DNA from: a virus
Length of the DNA stretch: 56,035 bases
Virus record (IMG/VR): IMGVR_UViG_3300025098_000052
Location: 1-56,035 of that record
Reading direction: 5' to 3' (one strand)
The notes under the pieces are model-generated. The model had not been told where the DNA came from and searched no databases. It saw only the letters and a program-made list of their open reading frames with translations. The stretch's first letter is position 1. Every line of letters starts with the position of its first letter. Below are positions 38,817 through 48,781 of the stretch, in pieces. The translations under genes were made by a program, and so were the position numbers.

Positions 38817-40708
38817 TCTGCTAATCCCTTTTTCATCATAAAGATCAAGAAGTTCATATTAAATGGTAGCACCTTATTGTTTTCATCTGCCCATCTAGAA
38901 AGCTGATAATACAACTGCATATCATCAAGAGGTTCACTACCTGCATTCTCTACGATGTATTCAAAGATGTCATCACCACTCTCGTTTAGAAGCTGTAAGT
39001 CTAATTCTGTTATGCTTCCTGTGTCCATACCCTCTTCTATATCTTCTTGGGTAACACCAAAGCGTTCCATTGTTTTCTGTCGTAAGCTTAACTTAGGGCG
39101 TGGCTTAGGACGCTTACTCATTAAACCTGAAGGTTCTTCATCTTCACTTTCTTCTTCCTGTGCTGAACCTATTGCTGCACTATCAAAACCTGACGGTGGT
39201 AATGCGCTGTCTACTGGCCCTTCAAAGTTAGGCTCTTGATCTTGTCCTTTTTCTACTGGCTTAACTTCTTCAAGCCTCTTACCTGTTTCAGGATCATGGG
39301 TAGCACCAAATAGTTCATCCCACTCATCAACCCTCAATGGGTTCCTACCTGTAGGTATAGCCATCTCACCATTCTTTATTTTTTCTCTTGTCTCAGCGTC
39401 TAGTGAGAAACCTTGCAACCTGCTTCTAATAGCATTTGGCCTTTTAGGTACACCATAAATTGTTTTACCATCTACTACGTAGTAAGTTTTTTCAGTACCT
39501 ACTACCTCTTCCTTAATTACTTCAGGTACATAAGACTCAAAGCTATTATATACCGTCTGTGCACCTTCTGCATCAAATTCACCTGCATCTGTAGTAGCCC
39601 CAGTTATAATACCGTTTTCGTCTAACTGAAAAGTAACTTCTACAGCATTGCCGTCTGCATCATCTATAACGTTTTTGTTAGATATAGTAACCGTATTACC
39701 ACTCTTAACTACTTTACTACCTTTCATATCAACTTCAGTATCATCTAATAAAGCACTTGTTTGTTCAGTGATTGCAGTAGATACATCACTTGATAGACTA
39801 TTGTAGTAGTCATCTCCCATATGTACTCGCATTAAATCTTCTAAGCCTGTAATAGCTTTAGTGCCATATGTAGTAATAGCTTGATCAAAGATAGAGCCGA
39901 AGTTTTGTGCGTGTTTATCTTTAACTATTTTTAGAGCAGCATTACGCTCCCTTATCTCATCTTTAAGTGGTGTAGTAGGTGAAATATCTTCTAATGTCTT
40001 ACGTGCTGAAGCATAAGCAGAATCACTTTCTTCTAATACTTTTATCTTTGTAAGGATGTCAGATTCAACACTCATACGTGCATCATTATCAAAGCGTTTA
40101 AAGTCTGCAAATGTAGCAAAGGTAGAAGGTATTACAGCTTTGTAGTCAGTTAATGCAGCCAATTCATTTATGTCAGCAGCAGTGTATCCTTCGTATATAG
40201 CACTACTATCTAGTTTACCCTTGGTTCTAATCATTGCTGCATCACCAGTTAGACGATCCCAGAATCCTATCTCAGGTGTTTCAGATACACCTTTGTTTGG
40301 TGAGTATAAACCATAGGATCTACGTACATACTCATCCAACTCCATGTTTACAGGAGAGAAGTTTTCAGGCATACGTATAATGCTCTCTACATCTGTGCTT
40401 GTTAGAGGTTTACCGTCCTGTGCGTCTACAGCTTCTTTTACTTTTACAGCTAGTTCAGATATAGCGTTAGGACCAGAGGCAATAGCAGCCTGTATCTGAT
40501 CATTAGATACACCGTTATCACTAAGCATCTGAGTCAAACCCATAACTTTATTTACTGTAGCATTACGTTCAGATATTTTTAGAAGATTACGCTTGGCTAG
40601 GTCATCTTGTTCTAAACCGTAGGCACGAGCCTCTGCTTTCTTTTCTTTTATGTTTGCTGCAGTCTCTTCCATAAAGCCTTCAGCGAAAGCCATCCAATCG
40701 AATCCCAT
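38813..40708 (-). CDS. internal virion protein candidate (631 aa)
   Basis: Helical N-terminus (GFDWMAFAEGFMEETAANIK, then KAEARAYGLEQDDLAKRN), a beta-rich middle (SGNTVTISNKNVIDDADGNA) and an acidic, Pro-rich C-terminal third. Placed between the 184-aa and 1175-aa proteins in the block that usually encodes the inner core. A structural role is inferred from position; there is no family that I can name. Confidence 0.65.
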   Translation of the reverse strand: MGFDWMAFAEGFMEETAANIKEKKAEARAYGLEQDDLAKRNLLKISERNATVNKVMGLTQMLSDNGVSNDQIQAAIASGPNAISELAVKVKEAVDAQDGKPLTSTDVESIIRMPENFSPVNMELDEYVRRSYGLYSPNKGVSETPEIGFWDRLTGDAAMIRTKGKLDSSAIYEGYTAADINELAALTDYKAVIPSTFATFADFKRFDNDARMSVESDILTKIKVLEESDSAYASARKTLEDISPTTPLKDEIRERNAALKIVKDKHAQNFGSIFDQAITTYGTKAITGLEDLMRVHMGDDYYNSLSSDVSTAITEQTSALLDDTEVDMKGSKVVKSGNTVTISNKNVIDDADGNAVEVTFQLDENGIITGATTDAGEFDAEGAQTVYNSFESYVPEVIKEEVVGTEKTYYVVDGKTIYGVPKRPNAIRSRLQGFSLDAETREKIKNGEMAIPTGRNPLRVDEWDELFGATHDPETGKRLEEVKPVEKGQDQEPNFEGPVDSALPPSGFDSAAIGSAQEEESEDEEPSGLMSKRPKPRPKLSLRQKTMERFGVTQEDIEEGMDTGSITELDLQLLNESGDDIFEYIVENAGSEPLDDMQLYYQLSRWADENNKVLPFNMNFLIFMMKKGLAE

Positions 40709-40709
40709 C

Positions 40710-41264
40710 TTAAAGCTCCTTCGCCATTAAACCTTTGGGTTCAGCAGGTTCGCTTACTTCCATACCTTCATCTGCAACTGCTTCTACACTCTCATCATTT
40801 AGCGTTGTTTGAATCTCTTGTAGTAACGCTACACCAGGGTCTTCAGCTTCTTTATCTGTGTCAGCCATTGCTAACTCTATTGCAGTCTGTAGCCTCTGCT
40901 TCTCTTTTTCTTTTATCTCTTCTTCTGGGCTAACAATATCATCACGAACCTTAATGCCGTAGCTTGTCATTGCAGCTTTTATAAATGCGTGAACTACTGG
41001 TGCAACAATAATACTTACATCAATAGAGTGCCTACCGTTCATAACACCTGTAGTAAGTAGTGTTTTTACGAAAGGTGCTACAGGCATACCGCCACCAAAT
41101 AGTACGGATAGATCATCCATAACATCATCGTCAGCTAATTTGTTTATGTAAAAACGTGTAGCATCCTCAGTGTCTGCCATCTCAGGAGGATTCTCCCAAG
41201 GCCAGTTCTTAGGTTGATCAGTTAATGACTGACCTGGTATCGGTGCTTCAAGAAATGATGCCAT
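40710..41264 (-). CDS. conserved virion-module protein (184 aa)
   Basis: The N-terminus FLEAPIPGQSLTDQPKNWPW is a recognisable start shared by marine podovirus proteins of this genome region. It has a central hydrophobic part with VLFGGGMPVAPFVKTLLTTG and VSIIVAPVVHAFIKAAM, then a coiled, acidic C-terminus. Likely an inner virion or core protein. Function is not established. Confidence 0.65.
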   Translation of the reverse strand: MASFLEAPIPGQSLTDQPKNWPWENPPEMADTEDATRFYINKLADDDVMDDLSVLFGGGMPVAPFVKTLLTTGVMNGRHSIDVSIIVAPVVHAFIKAAMTSYGIKVRDDIVSPEEEIKEKEKQRLQTAIELAMADTDKEAEDPGVALLQEIQTTLNDESVEAVADEGMEVSEPAEPKGLMAKEL

Positions 41265-41275
41265 ATTATATTATC

Positions 41276-41719
41276 CTATTTAGTAAAACCTGCGCCAAAG
41301 TATAGTCCTACTATGGCTGATACAATGTGTGTGTCTAGTGGTGTGATTACAAAACCTTGTGCCATCTTCCACTGTATAGCTTCATCTGGTCCAAACAACC
41401 AGTTCATAAAACCACCAGTTGCTTCAGTATATCCTACATATACGCTAACTTCAGGATACCATACAGCGACTAGCTTTGGCAATACAATTATAGAGAACAC
41501 AGCAGATAAAGCTATAAGCCTACGTGTCCATGCAAAGTGTGAATCATTCTTACCTGCGTCACGAGCATCCTTAACTGCAGACCTCCTGAAGTTAGCACGT
41601 TCCATGAGCATGTCATTCTGTGCTTGCTTAGACTTTATTGACTGACCCCATATAGACATTACTCCACCAAGTATGGTAGAGAAAAGCATGGTGATTAGTT
41701 CTAGTGGTAATCCAAACAT
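41276..41719 (-). CDS. three-helix membrane protein, holin candidate (147 aa)
   Basis: Three predicted transmembrane helices: about 6-25 (LELITMLFSTILGGVMSIWG), about 66-88 (RLIALSAVFSIIVLPKLVAV) and about 125-145 (ITPLDTHIVSAIVGLYFGAG), with a basic loop after the first. This fits a class of marine phage holin-like proteins. It lies next to the lysozyme-domain gene (2-bp spacing), supporting a lysis pair, but an ejection-related membrane protein is also possible. Confidence 0.6.
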   Translation of the reverse strand: MFGLPLELITMLFSTILGGVMSIWGQSIKSKQAQNDMLMERANFRRSAVKDARDAGKNDSHFAWTRRLIALSAVFSIIVLPKLVAVWYPEVSVYVGYTEATGGFMNWLFGPDEAIQWKMAQGFVITPLDTHIVSAIVGLYFGAGFTK

Positions 41720-41720
41720 T

Positions 41721-42869
41721 TTATAAAATTATCTCTTCATCTAAGGTGTCTGTTTGATTTGGTTTATTAGGTATATTTCCAGAATGTAAACTTCTATCTG
41801 AAGTATAAGTCTCTACAATCTCACCTGATTCTGTTTGCCATTCAAATGTAGGACTAGCTCTAGTTCCTGAAACTACTACTTTATGTATAGGCGTCCAATC
41901 ATCTAGATTTTCACCTATCATGTTAGCTTCTTTAGCTCTTCTCATTGAAAGACCAGAAGAAGAGTTGCCTTGTGTATGTATAGCATCTCTCATTTCAGAT
42001 ATAAATTCTTCCATATCGTTTTCTTCTAGAGCCTCTTTCTGCCTTGGCCCAAATACTCCTGTATTCCACAAGTAGCTCATTAGAGCTATGTGATGCTTTT
42101 CATCTACAGCAGAAAATACTTCTCTATTAGCAGCTTTCTTTTCTTTTACATATTTATCTGAAAATGCAATAGCAAAATCTTCCATAGTTTCAAACTGAGA
42201 AGGCTCTAAATTATACTCATCTGCCTTTTCCTCTGTAATTCCATAACTATAAGTAGGAATGTCAGTTAAAGTATCACCTCCTAAACCCTCTAAAACTCTT
42301 AAATCATCTACTAATTTTTTATTAAACTCATCATTATATTTTATAGCTTCGTCAATCGGGCTAAAACCTGGTTCTCTTATAGGACTACCTAGACCACCTG
42401 TAGGTACATCATCTAAGTTAGGCTGATTGTCTTGGGCTTCCCCAACAGTATCATCATCAGTACTACTATCAGTATCTTCTCCATCTGTAGTCTCCTCCTC
42501 TGTATCATCAAATGTTTTAGTCGGTATCTCTAGTAGTTTAGAATCACCTAATATCTTATCTACCTCTACATCAACTGCTTCTCGACTTAACATACCTGTC
42601 AAACCATAAGGTTTCATAACATCAGCATAAGACTTTAGTACTTCAGTAGATATACCATCTCTGTCTGTCTCTTCAGGTATAAGAACTTTAGCAGCCTCTT
42701 CGTCACTAGAAAAATACTTAGACAAAGACTCAAATATATTTTGGTAGAAATCGTCATCTGTATCTTCGTCTATCTTAGAAGCAATACTTTTATTTTGTTT
42801 CTTTGTTAGACTATCACGTAGTTCCTTTGCTTGAGGAACCCAGTTCATTTTATACTTTATGTCTACCAT
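41721..42869 (-). CDS. lysozyme-domain protein, GH24-like (382 aa)
   Basis: Peptidoglycan hydrolase candidate. After an acidic, disordered N-terminal half (about 1-170, many Asp/Glu/Thr), a muramidase-like domain starts: VLEGLGGD with E194 as likely catalytic acid, D203 and YSYGIT (207-212) matching the T4-lysozyme active-site order, then ALMSYLWNTGVF and GLSMRRAKEANM (306-317), the RR-x2-E segment of the family. The long N-terminal part and location among core proteins suggest a virion-borne enzyme for entry or an endolysin with unusual extension. Confidence 0.72.
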   Translation of the reverse strand: MVDIKYKMNWVPQAKELRDSLTKKQNKSIASKIDEDTDDDFYQNIFESLSKYFSSDEEAAKVLIPEETDRDGISTEVLKSYADVMKPYGLTGMLSREAVDVEVDKILGDSKLLEIPTKTFDDTEEETTDGEDTDSSTDDDTVGEAQDNQPNLDDVPTGGLGSPIREPGFSPIDEAIKYNDEFNKKLVDDLRVLEGLGGDTLTDIPTYSYGITEEKADEYNLEPSQFETMEDFAIAFSDKYVKEKKAANREVFSAVDEKHHIALMSYLWNTGVFGPRQKEALEENDMEEFISEMRDAIHTQGNSSSGLSMRRAKEANMIGENLDDWTPIHKVVVSGTRASPTFEWQTESGEIVETYTSDRSLHSGNIPNKPNQTDTLDEEIIL

Positions 42870-42870
42870 A

Positions 42871-45800
42871 TTAACTTCCTACTATTGCGCCAATAATTGT
42901 ACCTGCTGCTTTAGCAAATGATGCACTCTTTGCAGCAGCGGCTGTGTCTTTATCTGCTTCATTCTGCAAGTTTTGTACTGCTATGCTAGTGGCACGATCA
43001 GCGTTATTGTTAGCTGTTTGAAATGCAAAGCTCATAATATCACGCTCACGTTGCCATATCTGACCCATGTTTGTTTCTGTAAGTCCGTTGATAGTACGAG
43101 CATATGTTGCATTACTTTCATTCAATGCTGCAGTGTTCATAGTAGCAATGTTTTGTCTCCACTGTGCATTAGACTGAGCAATTACAAGACCGTTCTGTGC
43201 ATTGAATAAGTCACGCTGTTGTTGTAACTCCGAATTAAACTCACGCAATGCATTAACACTATTGACGTTAAATTGATCCATAGCATTCTGTTGAGTAGAG
43301 TTAAACTGAGATACCTGTGAAGTAAGAGATGAAAAGAATTGCTTAGTTTGATTATCACTTGTAGCGTTAAACTGTGCAGCCGCATTACCTGCAGCAACAT
43401 CTGTAAGTATAGCGTTAACGTTTTGCTGTGTCTTAAACATTGCAGTCTGTTGCTCATTGGATAAGTTAGTCATGTCCATTTGCAAGAAGTTCTGTGCATT
43501 CTGTACAGCAGCTTGTTGTCTATTGTTGAGGTTAGCCATATCAAGTTGTGATAATGCAGCAGCCTCAGCCATTACCATAGCTTGAGAGTTAGTCAAGTTA
43601 GATAGAGACATTGTGTTAGATGCACGAGCATTCTCTAAAGCTATTTGTTGATCAGCATTAAAGTTCATGTTTGCTATATCACCAATGCGTGAAGCGTTAG
43701 CTACACGAGCTTGGAATGCTTGGTCAAACTCTTGCCCTATAAATGATGCACGTTGTTGTGCAGCAAGCATAGCACGTTGCTGTCTGTTAGACAAGTTCTG
43801 TCCTTCAAACTGCGCCTGTACCTGAGCATCCATTTGAGCAATAGGTAGTGCAGCTTCCATTGCAGCTTGAACCACAGCTTGACCTGCAAGACTAGACGCA
43901 CCAAGACCACGAGCAGAGAGTGTAGCCATTGCGGTACGCATAGATCCTGCAGCCCAAGCAGGTGTCTCACCACCCTCAAAGTCAGCCATTAAATCTTCTA
44001 GCTGACCTGCAACTGTAGCTTTCTTAGTTGGTGTAGCTGTAGCTGCATCTATCTGTTCTGCAAACTTAGAAGCAGTTTCTGCATTAGCTGCACCTGATAT
44101 TATTTCACCATCCTGTATCTGTCTTTGTACAGGATTGTTTATCATGGTAGCTGTACCTTGAGCGGCTTCTATGCCTGACACAGATGTTTGTAATTGTTGT
44201 GCAGCATCTATCTGAGCCTGTTCAGATACTTCACCTTCTACAGCTTGTAATTCACCAGTTTGAGCTTGCACCTGTGGGGATGAAGCACCTGAAACCATAA
44301 AAGTAGCAGGTCTAGTCATAGGCATACCTGCCTGTGCAGTAGATGGTACTGTAGCAGATTGTGCAAAAGGTGCTATAGGATATGCTTGCCCTGCACCAGT
44401 AGGTGTAAAGTCAGCAGCTTGTGGTACTAACATCTGCACGTTAGACTGTAGCGGCTGCATAGTTTGTTGTATAGCACCACGCTGCATTGCAGCTAACTTT
44501 TGTTGATAAGGATCACCAGGAGCACTTAGTCCAGACACCCCTGATAGCTGATTTGCAGCATCTACAAACGTACCTGACTGAGCAAACACTGTACCCTTCT
44601 GTGTCATCTTGTTACGCAAAGCTGTACGGTACTTACCCATCTTAGCTGCAGCAGCAGGGTTAGACTCTAAGAACTTCTCTAAATCAGTACCCTTAAAGCC
44701 AAGGAACTTAGCTGCCATAGTCTTCTCAGCTTCTACTAAGCCACCTGACTCATATCCTTGGATGTATGCACCCTGTGCAGCAGATGTAACTTTCTGGAAT
44801 CCTGGAGGAATAACACCAATAGGACTACCGTTTATTTCGGTCATCCGTAATTGTTGATCAGTTAACGGATTTTGATATACAACTTGCTGTACCCCACCTA
44901 CGCCTTGAGAAGGGCTAGTAAGGTTAGCCATATTTGTACCAGTGTAATCTGTCTGTGTAGTAATTGTCTGTGGAACAGCAGAAAGATTTGCAGTCTGTGA
45001 TGGTAAGTTAAAGGTTCCAGATACAGCGGCTTGAGGGGATGTTCCTGTGCTTGAAGAACCTAAAGCAGGTAGAGCAGTATCAAACGTTTGTTGTACTTGT
45101 TGTGTATCATACGTTACAGGGGCAGACCCTGATGTACTAAACGTTTGTGCAGTTCCTACACCACTGTTTAGACCTGAGTAATCAACTGATTGATCAAGCC
45201 CTGTAAAATCTTGTGCACCCATCCCCCCTGAGCCAGGTGCAGCATCTAACCCCGATGTATTTGTAATTATTTTATCTTCAAGAGGTTTCATATTTAAGAA
45301 ATCGTAGTTGTTTAAAAACTCAAACCCTTTACGGTAATCATTATAGTACTTTTGGTAATTAGAAAATACATCACCTTGTACAATACCTTGTATTTGAGTA
45401 GGGTCTACAAACAACGAAGAAAGGGTTTGTCCAGTTAAGCTACTAGTATTACCTGCAATACCTGTCATTATGGGTTGCCCATTGACCATACTAAATTTTA
45501 CAGCACCTCTAGCATAACCTTGAAATGCACCTGACTCTGCATCCCAATTAGGCTGTCCTACTTGATAGCTTTGTATGTTAGCAACACCAACAGCATTTAC
45601 AAAAGCATCTGAGCTATGTGCAGACACCGCAAGCAACATACCGAAGTTTCTATTGTCTTGTATACCACCAATTGCGCCTAATAAATTATTAGCTGTAGCT
45701 TCACGAGCTTGATCCCAAGACTCTACGCCATACTGTAAAGCAAAGGAGTTTTTTAATGCTTGACTACTCTTGTCTAAGATACCTAGCATGGTATCCTTAC

Positions 45801-46518
45801 TCATAACGTAATTACCTGTACGCATCAAGAATGCTTCAGCTTCGTTGGCAGCGCCTATAGGTAGCCCAGTTTCTGAGTCTATAAAACCGCCACCATCGTC
45901 TTGTCCTGTTTGTACATAATGATTGTAAGACTGTATATAAGTAGCTATCTGTGCCTCAGTATTATTATCAGCAATTGCTCCTATATTACCATATATAGAA
46001 TCCCAAGCTGATATAGCAGCATTACGTTCCTCTATATATATCTCAGCTTTCTTTATTGCGTCAGCTATTTCACTAGCTGTATTCCCAACCTTAGAGTATA
46101 TTTTAGTACCATCAGATAGTACAACATAACTAGCTTTATCTCCTTTTAAACCTAAGAAACCACTCCTGCCATGACCTACAGCAGAGTCTGGATCAAATGT
46201 AAGTTCATCAGGGCGATCTGGTGTAAAGCCAGTTTCAGAACTGTCAGAATAAGAGGCTGCTTGCTGCGATCCAAAACCTTGCTGACCTGAATCATTTAGT
46301 TGAGATATTTGATCAGCATATGCTATTTGATGCGAACCAATTATATCCATACCAATACGATCAGATTGAATAGTAGCTATGTTGTACCTATCTGATATTG
46401 AGTTAGTTATCTGTTCTACAGTACCTGTTTGAACTGACCCATCAGAATACTTAACTATGTTCATACCATCAGATGTTTGGATGATATGTGCTGTAGGTTT
46501 ATTATTATTTTCTACCAT
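42871..46518 (-). CDS. large Gln/Asn/Ala-rich internal virion protein (1215 aa)
   Basis: Very large structural protein. The N-terminal third is mixed (WDSIYGNIGAIADNN...), the middle is Gln/Thr/Ser-rich and disordered, and residues about 860-1190 form a long helical, Gln/Asn/Ala-rich repeat with recurring MANLNNRQQAA and MTNLSNEQQTA units. It ends in a glycine/hydrophobic tail (AAGTIIGAIVGS). Such composition is seen in inner core or ejected proteins. It is preceded by the holin-like gene and followed by the lysozyme-domain gene. Confidence 0.65.
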   Translation of the reverse strand: MVENNNKPTAHIIQTSDGMNIVKYSDGSVQTGTVEQITNSISDRYNIATIQSDRIGMDIIGSHQIAYADQISQLNDSGQQGFGSQQAASYSDSSETGFTPDRPDELTFDPDSAVGHGRSGFLGLKGDKASYVVLSDGTKIYSKVGNTASEIADAIKKAEIYIEERNAAISAWDSIYGNIGAIADNNTEAQIATYIQSYNHYVQTGQDDGGGFIDSETGLPIGAANEAEAFLMRTGNYVMSKDTMLGILDKSSQALKNSFALQYGVESWDQAREATANNLLGAIGGIQDNRNFGMLLAVSAHSSDAFVNAVGVANIQSYQVGQPNWDAESGAFQGYARGAVKFSMVNGQPIMTGIAGNTSSLTGQTLSSLFVDPTQIQGIVQGDVFSNYQKYYNDYRKGFEFLNNYDFLNMKPLEDKIITNTSGLDAAPGSGGMGAQDFTGLDQSVDYSGLNSGVGTAQTFSTSGSAPVTYDTQQVQQTFDTALPALGSSSTGTSPQAAVSGTFNLPSQTANLSAVPQTITTQTDYTGTNMANLTSPSQGVGGVQQVVYQNPLTDQQLRMTEINGSPIGVIPPGFQKVTSAAQGAYIQGYESGGLVEAEKTMAAKFLGFKGTDLEKFLESNPAAAAKMGKYRTALRNKMTQKGTVFAQSGTFVDAANQLSGVSGLSAPGDPYQQKLAAMQRGAIQQTMQPLQSNVQMLVPQAADFTPTGAGQAYPIAPFAQSATVPSTAQAGMPMTRPATFMVSGASSPQVQAQTGELQAVEGEVSEQAQIDAAQQLQTSVSGIEAAQGTATMINNPVQRQIQDGEIISGAANAETASKFAEQIDAATATPTKKATVAGQLEDLMADFEGGETPAWAAGSMRTAMATLSARGLGASSLAGQAVVQAAMEAALPIAQMDAQVQAQFEGQNLSNRQQRAMLAAQQRASFIGQEFDQAFQARVANASRIGDIANMNFNADQQIALENARASNTMSLSNLTNSQAMVMAEAAALSQLDMANLNNRQQAAVQNAQNFLQMDMTNLSNEQQTAMFKTQQNVNAILTDVAAGNAAAQFNATSDNQTKQFFSSLTSQVSQFNSTQQNAMDQFNVNSVNALREFNSELQQQRDLFNAQNGLVIAQSNAQWRQNIATMNTAALNESNATYARTINGLTETNMGQIWQRERDIMSFAFQTANNNADRATSIAVQNLQNEADKDTAAAAKSASFAKAAGTIIGAIVGS

Positions 46519-46528
46519 ACTCTATTCC

Positions 46529-46783
46529 TTATTTACCCATTGTCATCCATACCGCACCTGCAATAAATGTCAGGACTCCAACGGTAGATACTTTTACTAA
46601 TGTTGACCATATTGATCTACGTGTATCACGCCACGCTTCTATTAAGTTACGCATCTCTAGTATATCTTTTTGTGCATCATCGTCAAGTAGACCGATAGAA
46701 CGCAGTGCCTCTTTAGCACCACGCCTAGCTGCGTTGTCTAGCATTGTCTCTATCTCTTCTGGGGTAAGCTTGATGTCACTCAC
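46529..46783 (-). CDS. small C-terminal-anchor protein, holin-like DUF6127 type candidate (84 aa)
   Basis: Helical domain (LTPEEIETMLDNAARRGAKE, ALRSIGLLDDDAQKDI) followed by one C-terminal transmembrane helix (about 63-82, TVGVLTFIAGAVWMTMG). This topology is common in phage holin-like proteins. The GTG at 46783, just after the upstream stop and with AGGGAG nearby, is preferred over the more distal GTG at 46846. Role in lysis is inferred. Confidence 0.6.
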   Translation of the reverse strand: MSDIKLTPEEIETMLDNAARRGAKEALRSIGLLDDDAQKDILEMRNLIEAWRDTRRSIWSTLVKVSTVGVLTFIAGAVWMTMGK

Positions 46784-46784
46784 G

Positions 46785-48755
46785 TTATGATACACTCCCT
46801 TGAGTAATGAGTAACTTGGTAGCTGATAATGCTTTGCCAACCTCACGTCCTGAGACTGCTGTTGTGCTTAATGCAGCCGCATCAGTTAAGTAATAAGTTT
46901 GACCAACTGAAAGACTAGATTGACTTTCATTAATACCACCTAAAACATTAATCGTTCCAGTAGCTGAGTTAGATATTGCTGATGAAGCAAAACCTATCCA
47001 CTTAAAAAAGTTATCAACTCCTGTCGGTTGAGCCATACGTGCCATTCCTTTGGCACTATTACCTTCATCTCTGTAAGTAATTAAAATTTGATTACTGTCT
47101 GAATCAAATGCCAAAGCTATTCCAGAAAGATTTGCGTCATTAAAAGAAACACCAGTACCAAAAGTAATAGACGTACCACTTATCTCTCCAGAAGCTATTA
47201 AACCGTTGTTATAGGTGGCACTACTACTCTTATTGTCTTTATATGCAGCAAAAACTTTATTCAGGTTGGGGTCAAATATTAAAGCAGGAGAATTAAAAAA
47301 CTTATCAAAAATAGTAGTTGTTGATCCAAAACTGATAGACGTACCACTTACAGTGCCAACAACGGCATTAAATACGCTACCATCAGTTGTATCGTTAAAT
47401 CCAATAACAGCTTTATTAGCATTACTGTCAAATACTATACTTGCTGTTCCACCATTTCCAGTAGTATACTTAACGGCTGTTCCAAAACTAATTGATGTAC
47501 CACTGACCGTACCAACAATTGCTTTTCCGTCATCGTCATCGTTATCATCTTTAAAAATAACTATGACTTTATTATTACTGCTATCGAATGTTATACCAGC
47601 AGGTTCAGATTGATTATTTACAACTATTGTTTCCGAACCAAAGCTGATACTTGTACCAGAAACAGTTCCTACTTTAGCTCTCGTTTTAACACCACCATCA
47701 CTTAATTTGTACGTAAGTACAACTTTATTACTGTTGCTATCAAATGTAAGGTGATTGTTATTGTAACCAGTTCCACCACTGTGAACTTGAACAAGACTTC
47801 CAAAACTAATAGACGTGCCGCTGACCGTACCCACAACAGCCTTTATTTTATCATCACTGTTATCTTTAAATGCTGCTACAACTTTATTACTATTGCTGTC
47901 AAAAGTTGCAGTATAGCCTGTCATATTATTAGTACTTATTTGTGTCGGAGTTCCAAAACTAATTGATGTACCACTGACCGTACCCACAACTCCAAAAGGT
48001 CTACTTGAATTACCAGAAGATAAATAAATAATTACAATTTTATTGGAGTTGGTATCGTACACAGGAGCAAATTCGTCACACGTGCTACCATCTATTTCTG
48101 CTTCTGCCCCTACAAAGCCAGAAGTTACACTAACAGTTCCGTCTGAATTAAGAGACACAAGAGCACCATTAGCAATAGCACCAGAAGCTACAGCATCAAA
48201 TTGACCACCACCTCCTGCAGGGTCTGCAAAGCTAACTGCACCAGAACCATTAGTAGTAAGTATCTGACCTGAAGATCCATCTGAAGTAGGATAAGTAGCA
48301 CCACCTATTGTTACAGTTCCAGTAAATGTTGGTCCTGATGTAGGAGCTTTTGTTGTTACAGAGTTTATGTCAGATGCACTGACCGTTACACCGTCCATCT
48401 TGTTTAACTCTGCAGCCGTAGCTGTTACTGCTACACCACCTATCTGTAGGGCTGTAGAGGCATTGACAGTAGGAGCAGTAGCAGTACCAGTAAACGTTGG
48501 GCTTGCTACAGGAGCTTTGGTATCCATCTGTGTCTGCACATTAGATGTAACACCATCAACATAGTTAAGCTCTGCAGTGGTAGCAGTGACGCCATCCATC
48601 AGGTTTAACTCTGCTGCAGTTGCAGTTACTCCATCTAGTATGTTTAGTTCTGCTGCTGTAGCATTAACACCTGTCAATTCAGCAGGAGCTACTGCACCGT
48701 CAGCAAGTATATTTCCAGTAGCAACTACGTTTGCTAAATCTCTAGGTTTACCCAT
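46785..48755 (-). CDS. fibre shaft plus seven-repeat propeller protein (656 aa)
   Basis: Chimeric adhesin. The first 200 residues carry fibre-shaft repeats (AELNILDGVT, AELNYVDGVT, PTFTGT, ASTALQIGG) like those in the tail fibres. From about 205 a propeller domain begins with VASGAIANGALVSLNSDGTV and has seven FDS-x-NKVV repeats separated by VGTVSGTSISFG strands (about 55 residues each). It ends with a cap like those of the neighbours (SLSVGQTYYLTDAAALS...SATKLLI). It may bind host glycans or proteins; the ligand is unknown. Confidence 0.75.
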   Translation of the reverse strand: MGKPRDLANVVATGNILADGAVAPAELTGVNATAAELNILDGVTATAAELNLMDGVTATTAELNYVDGVTSNVQTQMDTKAPVASPTFTGTATAPTVNASTALQIGGVAVTATAAELNKMDGVTVSASDINSVTTKAPTSGPTFTGTVTIGGATYPTSDGSSGQILTTNGSGAVSFADPAGGGGQFDAVASGAIANGALVSLNSDGTVSVTSGFVGAEAEIDGSTCDEFAPVYDTNSNKIVIIYLSSGNSSRPFGVVGTVSGTSISFGTPTQISTNNMTGYTATFDSNSNKVVAAFKDNSDDKIKAVVGTVSGTSISFGSLVQVHSGGTGYNNNHLTFDSNSNKVVLTYKLSDGGVKTRAKVGTVSGTSISFGSETIVVNNQSEPAGITFDSSNNKVIVIFKDDNDDDDGKAIVGTVSGTSISFGTAVKYTTGNGGTASIVFDSNANKAVIGFNDTTDGSVFNAVVGTVSGTSISFGSTTTIFDKFFNSPALIFDPNLNKVFAAYKDNKSSSATYNNGLIASGEISGTSITFGTGVSFNDANLSGIALAFDSDSNQILITYRDEGNSAKGMARMAQPTGVDNFFKWIGFASSAISNSATGTINVLGGINESQSSLSVGQTYYLTDAAALSTTAVSGREVGKALSATKLLITQGSVS

Positions 48756-48781
48756 AATTATATATCCTTTACTTTAACTTA

